A stretch of DNA of 64,000 nt, taken from Scatomorpha sp964367935 (GTDB taxonomy: Bacteria; Bacillota; Clostridia; Oscillospirales; Oscillospiraceae). Location of the stretch: positions 62,001 through 126,000 of the forward strand of contig CAYIYZ010000006.1 in the NCBI GenBank assembly GCA_964367935.1. Direction: 5' to 3'. Position 1 is the first letter of the stretch, and each line of letters begins with the position of its first letter. Both the position numbers and the translations under genes were made by a program. The notes under the pieces are model-generated. The model worked only from the letters and a program-made list of their open reading frames with translations. It was not told where the DNA came from and did not search any database. Of this stretch, positions 50,357-60,300 are shown piece by piece.

Positions 50357-50444
50357 GCCGGTGTGGCGGAATAGGCAGACGCAAGGGACTTAAAATCCCT
50401 CGAGGGTTAACCTCGTACCGGTTCGACCCCGGTCACCGGCACCA
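50357..50444 (+). tRNA. tRNA-Leu (anticodon UAA)
   Basis: GCCGGTG pairs with CACCGGC as acceptor stem; discriminator A and encoded CCA at the end. Anticodon stem GGGAC/TCCCT-type with loop centred on TAA, a long variable arm (CGAGGGTTAACCTCG) typical of class II tRNAs, and GGTTCGACCCC T-arm. Confidence 0.97.
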
Positions 50445-50450
50445 GTCGAG

Positions 50451-50484
50451 AGCCTCGACACGCAACTCGCGTTCGGGGCTTTTG
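50451..50484 (+). terminator. Terminator of tRNA-Leu
   Basis: AGCCTCGA (50451-50458) pairs with TCGGGGCT (50473-50480, one G-U), followed by TTTTG. Confidence 0.75.
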
Positions 50485-50553
50485 CTATGTCTAAATTTAA
50501 ATGCTCGCGACTAAGATATCCGAAGCGGGCACACACTCCGGTAGTGAGTCGCT

Positions 50554-50591
50554 GCACCCAATTCGCACTCTACACCTGTGGGGTGCTTTTT
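50554..50591 (+). terminator. Second terminator-like hairpin
   Basis: GCACCC (50554-50559) pairs with GGGTGC (50581-50586), followed by five T. No gene lies directly upstream. Confidence 0.45.
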
Positions 50592-50788
50592 GTTCGCGCC
50601 TGCGTCCTTGCATCTATTTTGACCGCACCCACCAAACCTATATAACCCGAGCCATGCACTACAGATAATACCTGTTGGTGATGGGTTCGGATTATTGCTT
50701 TGTATTGATGGTAGATTTCTCCATATATGGTTCATAGTTAAATATAGTTATACAAAAAGTGTCAATTTTAATTAAAAAGGATTGAATT

Positions 50789-51655
50789 ATGATTAAGAAA
50801 GATTCTAACACTAAATATCTCATTGTTAATGCAGATGATTTTGGAATGTGCCACAGTGCAAATGTTGCTATTATGAAGATGCTTAAGGACGAAAAAATAA
50901 CATCAACATCAATTATGCCAAACTGTTCGTGGTTTGAGGAGGCTGCTGATTTTTTAGTTGCGAATCCTCAGATGGACGTAGGTGTCCACCTGACATTTAC
51001 AAGTGAATGGGCACCGTTTAAATGGAGTCCACTTACCTCCGGGAGTTCTTTGAAAGACGCAAAAGGGTACTTTCATCAAACTTGTAAAGATTTTCAACTT
51101 AATGCCAACGAATCTCATGTTAAAGCCGAGATAGTTGCACAGATTGAAAAAGTAAAGTCTGCCGGAATTAATATTTCTAATATAGACAACCATATGGGAA
51201 GTCTGACAGGCCTTGAGTCGGGTATCGGATTTATGCCTGCAACTCTTGCAATTTGTGCGCAGTATTCACTACCATACAGGCTGCCAAAAGTATTTCCCGA
51301 AGAGCGCGTCAGACTGCTCCCCGAACAGGTTGTAAGCCAGTTCCGACAACTTATAACCTATGGTGAATCTTTAAATGTGAACATGATTGACCACTTGATT
51401 GAGTATCCCTTCCACAAGCAAGAAGGAGATACATACGAAACCTTCGTTACTCAATTTGTTAATCTTATTTCCAATATAAAGCCCGGCATTTCAGAGATAT
51501 ATATGCATCCTGCAATTGAGTCAGATGAGTTGAAAGCCATTCACGCTTCATGGGAACGCCGAGTATATGAGTATCGTGTGATGTATGATTCAAGGGTAGT
51601 AGAAGAATTGAAAAAACAAGATATTCAGTTAATTAGTTGGAAAGATCTAAAGTAA
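50789..51655 (+). CDS. ChbG/HpnK (YdjC) family carbohydrate deacetylase
   Basis: 288 residues. LIVNADDFGMCHSANVAIMK is the diagnostic N-terminus with the metal-binding Asp pair; further ligands in DVGVHLTFTSEW and NIDNHMGSL, and late-gene EIYMHPAIESDE. Family members remove an acetyl group from diacetylchitobiose and related amino-sugar oligomers in the cytoplasm. A GPH symporter gene follows by 31 bp, suggesting uptake and deacetylation of an acetylated disaccharide. Confidence 0.9.
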   Translation: MIKKDSNTKYLIVNADDFGMCHSANVAIMKMLKDEKITSTSIMPNCSWFEEAADFLVANPQMDVGVHLTFTSEWAPFKWSPLTSGSSLKDAKGYFHQTCKDFQLNANESHVKAEIVAQIEKVKSAGINISNIDNHMGSLTGLESGIGFMPATLAICAQYSLPYRLPKVFPEERVRLLPEQVVSQFRQLITYGESLNVNMIDHLIEYPFHKQEGDTYETFVTQFVNLISNIKPGISEIYMHPAIESDELKAIHASWERRVYEYRVMYDSRVVEELKKQDIQLISWKDLK

Positions 51656-51686
51656 CATTTCAATATAAAAAAACAGGAGGTGTATA

Positions 51687-53060
51687 ATGACTACTACGAC
51701 AATTAGAAAAAGAGAGCTGCTCGGGTATGGTTGTGGTGAAGTTGGGGTAACTCTTATTTTCGCGCTGGTAAATGCTATTGTACAAAAATATTATACCGAT
51801 GTATTGGGGTTGGCTGCTAATTCAATAATGATACTGTTTATAGTGGCAAGACTTTGGGATGCGATAAATGACCCACTATGGGGTAGATTTGTCGATACAC
51901 GAGCTCCTTCATCAAATGGAAAATACAAAATCTGGCTTAGAAGAATGGCGATCCCCTTGGCGATTTCTGTGGTTTTATTATTTGTAAAAATACCGGGCCT
52001 AACCTCCACACAATATCTTGTCTATGCATATATCACATATATTTTATTTGGCATGCTTAACACAAGCATTAACATTCCATATGGCTCTTTGGCATCGGTG
52101 ATGACTAACAATTCAACTGTTCAGTCAAGCTTATCAGTAATACGAAGTGTTTTTGGCGTCCTGGCATCCATTCCGCCTATTGTAATTGCCGCAATTGTCT
52201 TCACTACTAAAGATGGGGTCACACAATTCAATGGTGGGACACTTATTATCAGTTTAATCTTATGCGGAATATTCTGCGCCGCAATGTTTTTCATTTGTTC
52301 ATTCAGTGTTAAAGAGCGAATTGAAAAAAAAGCTGTTGCAGTTGAAAAAGGTAGAACAGTTCTTATTATTAAAAAGTTGTTGGCGGACAGAGCGTTCTTT
52401 AGCTTGTCTGTAGCAGGTCTGCTACTAATTGCAAGCACAATGTTTACTCAAACATACTACCTATATCTTTTTAATAGCTATTTTAATGCATCGGGACTTT
52501 ACATCTTTGTAACATTAAGCACATATCTACCCATTGTGTTTATTGCACCTATTATGGGCAAGATAGTTAAGTTGATCGGAAAAGCCGAAATATGCTCAGC
52601 AGGTATGTTAGTGGCCAGTGTTTCGCAGTTTGTTCTTATGTTTCTAAAAACACAAAACCCATATGTATTTATATTTTGCAGTTTAATCAGTGGAATTGGA
52701 ACAACATTTTTCATCATGCAAATTTGGGCAATGGTTAACGACATGATTGATAATTTCGAGTGCAAAACAGGCATACGTGAGGAAGCCAGCACATATTCTT
52801 TGTTCCTTTTTGCAAGAAAATTGGGTCAAACTGTAGCAGGCGTCCTTGCTACCTCTGCTTTGGTTTGGATTAACTACACGGTAGGTTCGGCAACTCAATC
52901 TGCACAAACTATAACGGACATGTATACAATCTCCACACTTGTGCCGGCATGTATTTATCTAATATCCGCTGTCGTTCTGGGTGTTTGGTATCCAATCACT
53001 CGTAAAAAACTTGCTGCACTTCAAATCGAGAAAGAGGCGCTGCGAGGAAAAGTGGGCTAG
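51687..53060 (+). CDS. GPH-family sugar:cation symporter (MelB-like)
   Basis: 457 residues, 12 predicted helices. LLGYGCGEVGVTLIFALVNAI, YTDVLGL, LWDAINDPLWGRFVDTR and YKIWLRRMAIPLAIS are typical of the glycoside-pentoside-hexuronide symporters. Start behind ACAGGAGGTGTATA. Imports a sugar with Na+ or H+; the partner deacetylase points to an N-acetylated oligosaccharide. A terminator lies 85 bp behind. Confidence 0.92.
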   Translation: MTTTTIRKRELLGYGCGEVGVTLIFALVNAIVQKYYTDVLGLAANSIMILFIVARLWDAINDPLWGRFVDTRAPSSNGKYKIWLRRMAIPLAISVVLLFVKIPGLTSTQYLVYAYITYILFGMLNTSINIPYGSLASVMTNNSTVQSSLSVIRSVFGVLASIPPIVIAAIVFTTKDGVTQFNGGTLIISLILCGIFCAAMFFICSFSVKERIEKKAVAVEKGRTVLIIKKLLADRAFFSLSVAGLLLIASTMFTQTYYLYLFNSYFNASGLYIFVTLSTYLPIVFIAPIMGKIVKLIGKAEICSAGMLVASVSQFVLMFLKTQNPYVFIFCSLISGIGTTFFIMQIWAMVNDMIDNFECKTGIREEASTYSLFLFARKLGQTVAGVLATSALVWINYTVGSATQSAQTITDMYTISTLVPACIYLISAVVLGVWYPITRKKLAALQIEKEALRGKVG

Positions 53061-53143
53061 AAGCATAATTGTAATCGAGCTAAGCAGTTTATTTTAAAAA
53101 GGACTTATTAGAGATTTTCCATAGAGTACATTTTTGTTCGGAT

Positions 53144-53179
53144 TCACGCCTTAGGCTATTGCTTAAGGCGTGATTTTTT
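53144..53179 (+). terminator. Terminator behind the GPH symporter
   Basis: TCACGCCTTA (53144-53153) pairs with TAAGGCGTGA (53164-53173), followed by six T. Confidence 0.9.
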
Positions 53180-53286
53180 GTTCCTGACTGCGTCGAGCCT
53201 TTTCTAGTAAATCAGACTTAGTTAAATATACCCATAGATGCATCTTTTCTTTATTGTTTTCTATAGAAAAATTAATAATATTCTCG

Positions 53287-53315
53287 TTGACTTATTCGAC
53301 ACGATTTGATACAAT
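53287..53315 (+). promoter_or_regulatory. Promoter of the EAL-domain gene
   Basis: TTGACT (53287-53292), 17 bp, TACAAT (53310-53315), about 79 bp before the chosen start. Confidence 0.7.
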
Positions 53316-53393
53316 CACACAGTGCGGTCGCATGCATGCAACCTTTTCACATTTTTTAGAAGATTAATTTCGTTTTTCGGAGGTTTTTCCCTT

Positions 53394-54641
53394 ATGGGCG
53401 ATAAAAATATCATAAACTTAAATGATGTACACCCTGACTTCAATGTCTATAGATTCGAGAAATTCAAGCTCGACATTGAAGATAGAAGAATAAACAAAAT
53501 ATGCATGACTGAAATAATTAACGCAGATATGATGATTGCCACTGTCGGACTCGGTGCCTACTCTTTGGGCTGTAAGGAAGTTTTAACGCAAGGACGCAAC
53601 GATGTCAAAGCTATGGGACTCGAAAACTGCCTTATTCATTATGTATATAACTACAAGAACTTTATCGTTGCCGGTACGGAAGATATAAGCGACGAGGACT
53701 TTAAGAAAATTATGCAGCTTACTTATGAACAGTATGTTCATTCAAACTCTAAATCAGCGGATTTAAGTGCACTTTCAAGATTTGTCCTAGTTTTCGGAGA
53801 CGACTTGATTGATAAAGCCCGAAGCGCCTTCTACTTTCACAGAAAGACACAGAATAACTACATTATCGCCTCAAACGAAAGAGAACTGCTAAACACCGAA
53901 AACAAAGCAGATATCGAAACTTTCAGTCTAATAAACTACGCCATTAATGAAAACAAGGTTATTCCCTATTACCAAGGGATATACAATAATGCTGCCAATC
54001 GGATAGATAAATACGAAGCACTCATGCGTATTTCCGACGCCAACGGTAAGATATATGCGCCGGGCATGTTTTTGGACACTTCTAAAAAGTATAAACTATA
54101 CAGCACCTTAAGCAAAATGCTTATCAACACAGCTCTGAATGATTTCGAAAGTAAGCAAAGCGAGCTTTGCATTAACGTTTCCTTGTTCGATGTCGAAAAT
54201 GATGACTTTGTCACTTGGTTCATCGATAGAGTCAGGAACTTTCCACAGCCTCAAAATCTGACTATAGAGTTTGTCGAAACAGAAAACTATAACAGTGGCC
54301 AGAAGCTCTATTCTTTCTTGAACACCGTTCGCGAGTTTGGGTGCAAAATTGCCGTTGACGACTTCGGTGTCGGTTTTGCCACTTACACCTCTATTATGTC
54401 ACTTAAGCCTGACATTATTAAAATCGACGGTCAAATAATCAAAGATCTTGTCACAAACCAAGATAATAGAAATATTTTATACTCCATTAACTATATGTCC
54501 AACTTAATCCACTCCAAGACGGTTGCTGAGTTTGTTGAGAACCCCGATATTCAAGAAATTTTGTTAGCTGAAAAAATTGACTATTCGCAAGGTTACCATT
54601 TTTCTAGGCCGCTGCCAATAGAGCAACTTGATATCATTTAG
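53394..54641 (+). CDS. EAL-domain c-di-GMP phosphodiesterase
   Basis: About 415 residues. The N-terminal 165 look like a degenerate GGDEF-type domain (LSRFVLVFGDDLIDKARSAFYFHRKTQ, parts) with no GGDEF motif. The EAL domain keeps its catalytic set: YEALMRI, CINVSLF, IEFVETE, VDDFGVGFATY, IIKIDGQ, AEFVEN and SQGYHFSRPLP. It should hydrolyse c-di-GMP to pGpG in the cytoplasm; no membrane segment or sensor domain is seen. Start chosen behind CGGAGGTTTTTCC rather than 24 codons upstream. Single gene with its own promoter. Confidence 0.88.
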   Translation: MGDKNIINLNDVHPDFNVYRFEKFKLDIEDRRINKICMTEIINADMMIATVGLGAYSLGCKEVLTQGRNDVKAMGLENCLIHYVYNYKNFIVAGTEDISDEDFKKIMQLTYEQYVHSNSKSADLSALSRFVLVFGDDLIDKARSAFYFHRKTQNNYIIASNERELLNTENKADIETFSLINYAINENKVIPYYQGIYNNAANRIDKYEALMRISDANGKIYAPGMFLDTSKKYKLYSTLSKMLINTALNDFESKQSELCINVSLFDVENDDFVTWFIDRVRNFPQPQNLTIEFVETENYNSGQKLYSFLNTVREFGCKIAVDDFGVGFATYTSIMSLKPDIIKIDGQIIKDLVTNQDNRNILYSINYMSNLIHSKTVAEFVENPDIQEILLAEKIDYSQGYHFSRPLPIEQLDII

Positions 54642-54648
54642 ACCTATA

Positions 54649-54692
54649 AAAATGAGAGGTACTGCATATTTCGCAGTACCCCTCATTTTTTT
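54649..54692. terminator. Bidirectional terminator
   Basis: A stem of about 17 bp with one mismatch (AATGAG..GTACTGC against GCAGTACC..CTCATT) and a run of seven T, between convergent genes. Confidence 0.92.
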
Positions 54693-54703
54693 CTTAATAC
54701 TAT

Positions 54704-56599
54704 CTATATTATCTTTTTATCATACAGCCTTGCAGCATTTAGCACCACAAGTACTGAACCTGCATTGTGCACCAACGCGCCTGTTGCAGGATTTAACAAG
54801 CCTAATACCGATAATATAATCGCGCCGAAATTTATAAACATCGCCATCGTTATGTTGAACTTGATTGAAAATATCGTTGCATTCGATAGCTTTTTTATGT
54901 ATGAGATCTTAGAAATATCATCGCCCATTATTGCGATATCGGCTGCGTCTATAGCAATGTCACTGCCCATGGTACCCATCGCTATGCCTACTGTCGCTAT
55001 TTTAAGTGCAGGTGCGTCATTTACACCGTCACCTACCATGCACACATTTTTTCCATCGTCCATAATCTGCTGTATCGTAGATACCTTGTCCTCAGGCAAT
55101 AGCGATGAATGAACAGTGGCTATACTTACCTTATTCGCAATAAATTGCGCGCTCTTCTCATTGTCTCCCGTGAGCAGTACCGTCTCTCCTATTCCTGTAG
55201 CATTCAGTGCAGCTATAGCTTCTGCCGAACCTTCTTTTATTTCATCTGACAGACCAAGTACTGACACAATTTCTCCGCCTTTTGCGACAATCATTACTGC
55301 TTTGCCTTCCGACCTCAGGATAGATATATCTCCTATGATTTTCTCTGAAATCTTTGCTTGCACCTTTTCCTCTATCAGCTTCTCATTGCCACAATATACA
55401 AGCTCACCGCCCACTTTTGCGCTAACCCCTTTGCCGGGCAACATAGAAAACTCACTTATCTCATGTGGCGCTACACCCTTAGACACAGCATAACTCACTA
55501 TCGCTTTACCTATAGGATGCTCTGAATGGCTCTCAACCGATGCTACAAGCTTGAGTAGCTCTGCCTCCGACACTCCGTAGTACTCTATATCACTTACTGT
55601 CAGCTTTCCCTGAGTTATAGTGCCTGTCTTATCAAAAGCTACTGTAGACACCGTGCCCATCTGCTCTAATGCTTCGCCTGACTTTATGAGCACTCCGTTC
55701 TTAGTCGCCTGACCTATTGCCGCCATTATTGACGTTGGTGTCGCAAGAGCCAAGGCGCAAGGGCAGAACACAACGAGTACTGTTACCGCTCGAATTAGTG
55801 CATCGTCTGCACGATTTAACGCAAAGGCAAAGACCACATAGGTGATTATGGCAATCACACACGCCAAAGGCACTAGAACACCTGCCCACTTATCAACTAT
55901 CTTCTGTGTGGGCGCCTTATGCTTATCTGCATCCTCAACGAGCTTTATCATCTTTTGTAAAGATGAGTTTGCAAATGGCTTTGTCACTCTAACATCCACT
56001 GAGCCAAAGCGATTAATTGTACCTGCAAAGACTTCGTCTCCTACAGTCTTATCTAAGGGCAAACTCTCGCCTGTCATTATACTCTGATCTACCGTCGTAT
56101 CACCCACTATAATAACACCATCAGCAGGAAAACTCTCGCCGGGCAAAACTCTAATCACCTCATCGGTCTTAATATCCGTCGCTTCCACCATGGTCTCTCC
56201 CTCAGTGGATATCACCCTACCTTGTGACGGAACGAGATTTAGTAGTTTCTCTATTCCTTTCTTCGCCTTCTCTACCGTCCTACCCTCTAACCACTCGCCT
56301 ATCGCCATGATAAACGCAACTTCACCCGCTGCGAAAATATCGCCTATATAAACAGCGGCTATCATCGCTATCGTTATTAGTAGCGGTGAAGTTATGCGCT
56401 TATCCAAGGTATTCACCACTGCCCAGTACGCAAGTGGTATACCGGAAATTATAAGCGATACCCACGCCGGATTAATAGGCAACTCAAATTCAATGCCCAT
56501 CAGTGGAAGTATGTACTCCATTATAAAACTTGCCAACAAAAACAGTCCGGAAACCCACAACATGGGTTTTGAATTTAGCTTTTCTATCTTCTCACTCAT
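54704..56599 (-). CDS. Heavy-metal P1B-type ATPase
   Basis: 631 residues, eight helices. CPC ion-binding motif at residues 279-281 (VFCPCALALATPTS), phosphorylated Asp323 in AFDKTGT, actuator motif TGESLP, VGDGVNDAPAL hinge and the HP locus SEHPIG. There is no N-terminal metal-binding HMA domain. The last helix region NPATGALVHNAGSVLVVLNAARL resembles Zn/Cd/Co exporters, while ALATPTS after CPC resembles Cu exporters, so the metal is open. It follows a CsoR-type repressor by 10 bp and should export metal ions. Confidence 0.93.
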   Translation of the reverse strand: MSEKIEKLNSKPMLWVSGLFLLASFIMEYILPLMGIEFELPINPAWVSLIISGIPLAYWAVVNTLDKRITSPLLITIAMIAAVYIGDIFAAGEVAFIMAIGEWLEGRTVEKAKKGIEKLLNLVPSQGRVISTEGETMVEATDIKTDEVIRVLPGESFPADGVIIVGDTTVDQSIMTGESLPLDKTVGDEVFAGTINRFGSVDVRVTKPFANSSLQKMIKLVEDADKHKAPTQKIVDKWAGVLVPLACVIAIITYVVFAFALNRADDALIRAVTVLVVFCPCALALATPTSIMAAIGQATKNGVLIKSGEALEQMGTVSTVAFDKTGTITQGKLTVSDIEYYGVSEAELLKLVASVESHSEHPIGKAIVSYAVSKGVAPHEISEFSMLPGKGVSAKVGGELVYCGNEKLIEEKVQAKISEKIIGDISILRSEGKAVMIVAKGGEIVSVLGLSDEIKEGSAEAIAALNATGIGETVLLTGDNEKSAQFIANKVSIATVHSSLLPEDKVSTIQQIMDDGKNVCMVGDGVNDAPALKIATVGIAMGTMGSDIAIDAADIAIMGDDISKISYIKKLSNATIFSIKFNITMAMFINFGAIILSVLGLLNPATGALVHNAGSVLVVLNAARLYDKKII

Positions 56600-56609
56600 A
56601 CCGCCACTC

Positions 56610-56885
56610 CTATATTGTTTTTGAAAATTGGTTTAGGGCAGAGATAAGTCTATCGATGGTCTCTTTCTCTTTACCGCTACTTATACCGTCAAGCACACAG
56701 TGATGCATGTGCCCCTCCAGTATAATCTGCCCCGTCTTGTGCAAAGCAGACTTAATCGCACCTATCTGGATGAGGATATCCTCACAAGGCTTATCCTCGT
56801 CCACCATCTTTTGTATACCACGCACCTGCCCCTCGATTTTTTTCAGGCGCTTACTAACCGCAGTCACGTCCATGCAATCTTTCAT
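56610..56885 (-). CDS. csoR: CsoR/FrmR-family metal-sensing repressor
   Basis: About 91 residues, all helical. The Cu(I)-sensor triad is present as Cys34, His59 and Cys63 (KPCEDIL, EGHMHHCV), favouring copper sensing over nickel or formaldehyde sensing. RLKKIEGQVRGIQKMV is the DUF156 signature. Start behind GGAGGAGCAT. It lies directly upstream of the P-type ATPase gene and has an operator-like palindrome in its leader. Confidence 0.93.
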   Translation of the reverse strand: MKDCMDVTAVSKRLKKIEGQVRGIQKMVDEDKPCEDILIQIGAIKSALHKTGQIILEGHMHHCVLDGISSGKEKETIDRLISALNQFSKTI

Positions 56886-56900
56886 ATGCTCCTCCTTTAT

Positions 56901-56951
56901 TATACCCATAGGGGGTATAGGTATAGTACCTCAAAGTTCGGCATCTGTCAA
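56901..56951 (-). promoter_or_regulatory. csoR promoter and operator
   Basis: Minus strand TTGACA (56951-56946), 17 bp, TACTAT (56928-56923). TATACCCATAGGGGGTATA (56901-56919), a G/C-tract dyad of the kind bound by CsoR-type repressors, lies just behind the promoter. Confidence 0.75.
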
Positions 56952-56981
56952 GAATTATTAGTAGTTTTGTACTATATTCTC

Positions 56982-57010
56982 TTGAAACGCCCTTGGAGCT
57001 ATGCTAAAAT
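56982..57010 (+). promoter_or_regulatory. Promoter of the VOC/SLH operon
   Basis: TTGAAA (56982-56987), 17 bp, TAAAAT (57005-57010) preceded by TGC, an extended -10. It is 41 bp before the VOC gene. Confidence 0.7.
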
Positions 57011-57050
57011 ATTTGTGTCTTATGATAAAATTATATACGGAGGATTTTCA

Positions 57051-57368
57051 ATGTACAAGTTTTTACACATCGGAGTACCGACGACGCAGGAGAAGGAGGG
57101 GGCGAGCTATGCAGAGGGTGTAGGGGTCTATGTGACCGACCCTGCGGCGAGCCCTTTTGCGATAGAGTATGTGCGTTTCATGCCGGGGACGATATTCCCC
57201 GAGGAAATGCAGCATGATATACATGTCGCCTTTGAGGTAGACTCCATAGACGAGCATATAAAAAACGCCGACTATGTGATAACGCCGAAGACGGACGCAG
57301 GCGGCATGTACCTAAGTTTCATACGTAAAGACGGAGCGATAATAGAGCTCATAGAGATGAAGAAATAA
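57051..57368 (+). CDS. Small VOC-superfamily (glyoxalase-like) protein
   Basis: 105 residues, one vicinal-oxygen-chelate module. It begins MYKFLHIGVPTTQEKEGASY and has FAIEYVRFMPGTIFPEEMQHDIHVAFEVDSIDEHI and the terminal KDGAIIELIEMKK (parts), with a His-Glu pattern suited to a metal site. Start behind GGAGGATTTTCA. The surface-protein gene starts 18 bp behind its stop, so the two share a transcript; no functional link is obvious. Confidence 0.82.
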   Translation: MYKFLHIGVPTTQEKEGASYAEGVGVYVTDPAASPFAIEYVRFMPGTIFPEEMQHDIHVAFEVDSIDEHIKNADYVITPKTDAGGMYLSFIRKDGAIIELIEMKK

Positions 57369-57386
57369 AAAATAGGAGGAACATAC

Positions 57387-60300
57387 ATGAAAATGAGCAA
57401 GAGATTGGTGGGCATACCCTTGGTGGTACTGTTAACGCTAATGCTGTCGGTAATGCTACTGACGACAAGTGCGTCGGCGTCATCGTGGCCGGCGGATAGA
57501 CCGGCAGAATTAGAAAATGCGACATGGACGGAACTGCCAAAAGATGATGGCACATTGGCAAGTGGCAACTATTACATATACGATTATGATGGAGTTTATG
57601 AGTTGACAGAAAACCTCACCATCGGTGACGGTGTGACGGTCAACCTGCATCTAAACAATAACATCCTGATGGGCAGTTCGACAAATCCCGGCTCGGTTAT
57701 CACCGTAAACGGTGGCGGTGTGCTTAATCTTTATGATGTTATTGATGACAATGACAACGACGGACACGAACCGACCGACAGATACTGGGATGTAAGTGCA
57801 AGTGCAATTGCAGACGGCACAGGTGGAGCGGACGACCTCGCCTTCACCGGCGGCGCAATCACGGGTGGCGATACGCCTAATGATGTCTACGGTGGCGGTG
57901 TTAATGTTGTGGGCACAACTGAAGGCGGAATAGCTACTTTCACCATGCACGGTGGCAATATTGTCGGCAATAAGGCCTGGCAAGGTGGCGGCGTGAATGC
58001 ACACTCAGATGGAGCAGGGGGCATTTTTACAATGAACTCCGGTAGCATTATCGGAAATACGTCAACTCAAAGTGGAGGCGGTGTGCGTGTTTTAAACTCC
58101 TCTTCCATTTTTACTATAAACGGTGGTAGTATATCAGGCAACAAAGCTGGTATGGAAGGCGGAGGTATTTATAATTACAGTGGAACACTTACCATGACAG
58201 CTGGGTCTATTACAGACAATACAGCCACAGGTAATGGTGGCGGAGTACTTGTAGTGAGTGCCGCCAACTTCAATCTAAGCGGAGATGTGACCATCACAGG
58301 TAACACGAAAGTAGACGGCACAACAGCAGATAATGTATATCTGTCTAGAAATAAAACTATCACGCTGACGGGCGCATTGGGCAACAGTGCAGCTATCGGC
58401 GTGACGACAGAAACAGCCCCGGCAAGTGCGGCACCTGTAACCGTAGCAACGGGCGCAGGTGCAACGGAGGCAAGCCTCGCAAAATTCACCTCGGACAACG
58501 ACCAAGGCATACTTGCCTTTGACACTGACAAAATCGTCTTAAATGCGCACCAACGCCCGACGGACCATATCCAAAACGGTCTCACAGGCAACGAAACATG
58601 GCAAGTGTTAGGCGAAGACCCCTCAACAATCGACTACTCTGACAACAACACAGCCTATGTTTACCTAAACGGCGATGTGGATTTAGCCTCAAACATCACG
58701 GTAGAGCGTGACCAAATCCTACATTTGCACCTAAACGATAACATCATAACGAGCAACTTCAGCGGCTCGATTATCTATCTGGACTTCGATAGTGAGCTGT
58801 ATCTTTATGACGTAGCAAGTGGCACGCAAAGGCACTGGGACGGAGATAGCATCGAAGCCGGCGAAAGCACGACTGACGGACACTATAATTTCACCGGCGG
58901 CGCCATCACGGGTGGCTATGTGACACTCGGTGGCGCTGGTCTGAATATCAACGGTATCGCCACCATGAGCGGTGGCAACATCGTTGGAAACACAGCACCG
59001 CGTGGTGGCGGTGTGGCTGTGTTTAACACCGGCACCTTCAACATGTCCGGCGGCGCTATCATCGGAAACACTTCGCAGGTCTCCGCCAGCGACAACAGCA
59101 GCGGCAAGGGTGCCGGTGTATATGTACAAGGCACGTTCAAGGCAAGCGGTGATGTGACCATTATAGGCAACAAAAGAGTTGATGGCTCGGTCATAAGCGA
59201 GAGTAACGTTTACTTAATTGAAAACAATACTTTTGAGTTAGGTTCTAATCTACCGGATGGTGCCACAGTCGGCATAACGACGGAAAGAACCCCGACAAAC
59301 AAAGAAGATATGATCGTAGTATCAAATGCGTCGCCAAGCGACCTTGATAATTTTGTCTCTGACAACAACCAAGGCATACTCAGATCGAATTATAATAGTG
59401 CCGGAGTTTATCTCAGAGGTCATGTTCCCACAGACAGTGTGGTTGACCTAAATGGTGACGAAGACTACTGGGATGATGGTGAACTCTCAGGCAACGAAAC
59501 ATGGCAAGTGTTAGGCGCAGACCCCTCAACAATCGACTACTCTGACAACAACACAGCATATGTTTTCCTAAACGGTGATGCGAATTTAGCCTCAAACATC
59601 ACGGTAAGCAGTGGGCAAACTCTATACCTACACCTAAACGATAACATCCTAACGGGCGACGGCAGCGGCTCGGTTATCACCGTAAACTCAGGCGGTACGC
59701 TGTATATCTACGACGTGACAAGTGGCACAGCAAGATACTGGAACGGCACTGCGATTGTGACTACCGATGATGGCAACGACATCGCTTTCACAGGCGGCGC
59801 AATCACGGGTGGCAATAGCACCACAAACGGCGGTGGTATTAGCGTAGGCGGCACTTTCAATATGTACGGCGGTAATATCGTGGGTAACAAGGCATCTCCT
59901 AGCGGCGGAGTCGGCAGCGCCGGCGGTGGTATTAATGTCACCGGTGCTGTAACCATGCACGGCGGTAGTATCATCGGAAATTCGGCGTCCGGCGTTGGAG
60001 GCGGTGTGAGTATATCTACTGGTGGCACACTCAATCTGATTGACGGCACTATTAACAATAACATCGCAGACGCAGGCGGCGGAGGTGTGTATGTTGTTAC
60101 CACCTTCAACATGTATGGCGGCAATATTCAAGGTAACAGCTCAGGTATCAATGGTGTTGGTGGCGGCGTGCTTGTAGAGACCAACGGCACGTTTAATGCA
60201 AGCGGCGACGTAACCATCACAAGCAACACGGAGAGTCATGCTTCATACATAACCGCAAGTAATGTATACTTGCCAACAGGCAACACCATCACGCTGACGG

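Larger units (their letters stand above)
50445..50788. other. Intergenic region behind tRNA-Leu with two hairpins
   Basis: No gene is seen. It holds the tRNA terminator (50451-50484) and a second terminator-like hairpin (GCACCC/GGGTGC with five T, 50554-50591). The rest, up to the AT-rich leader of the deacetylase gene, shows no recognisable feature. It marks the change from core genes to the AT-rich carbohydrate genes. Confidence 0.6.
53061..53393. other. Intergenic region with terminator and EAL promoter
   Basis: Besides the symporter terminator and the promoter at 53287-53315 nothing is recognised; the sequence is AT-rich. Confidence 0.6.
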
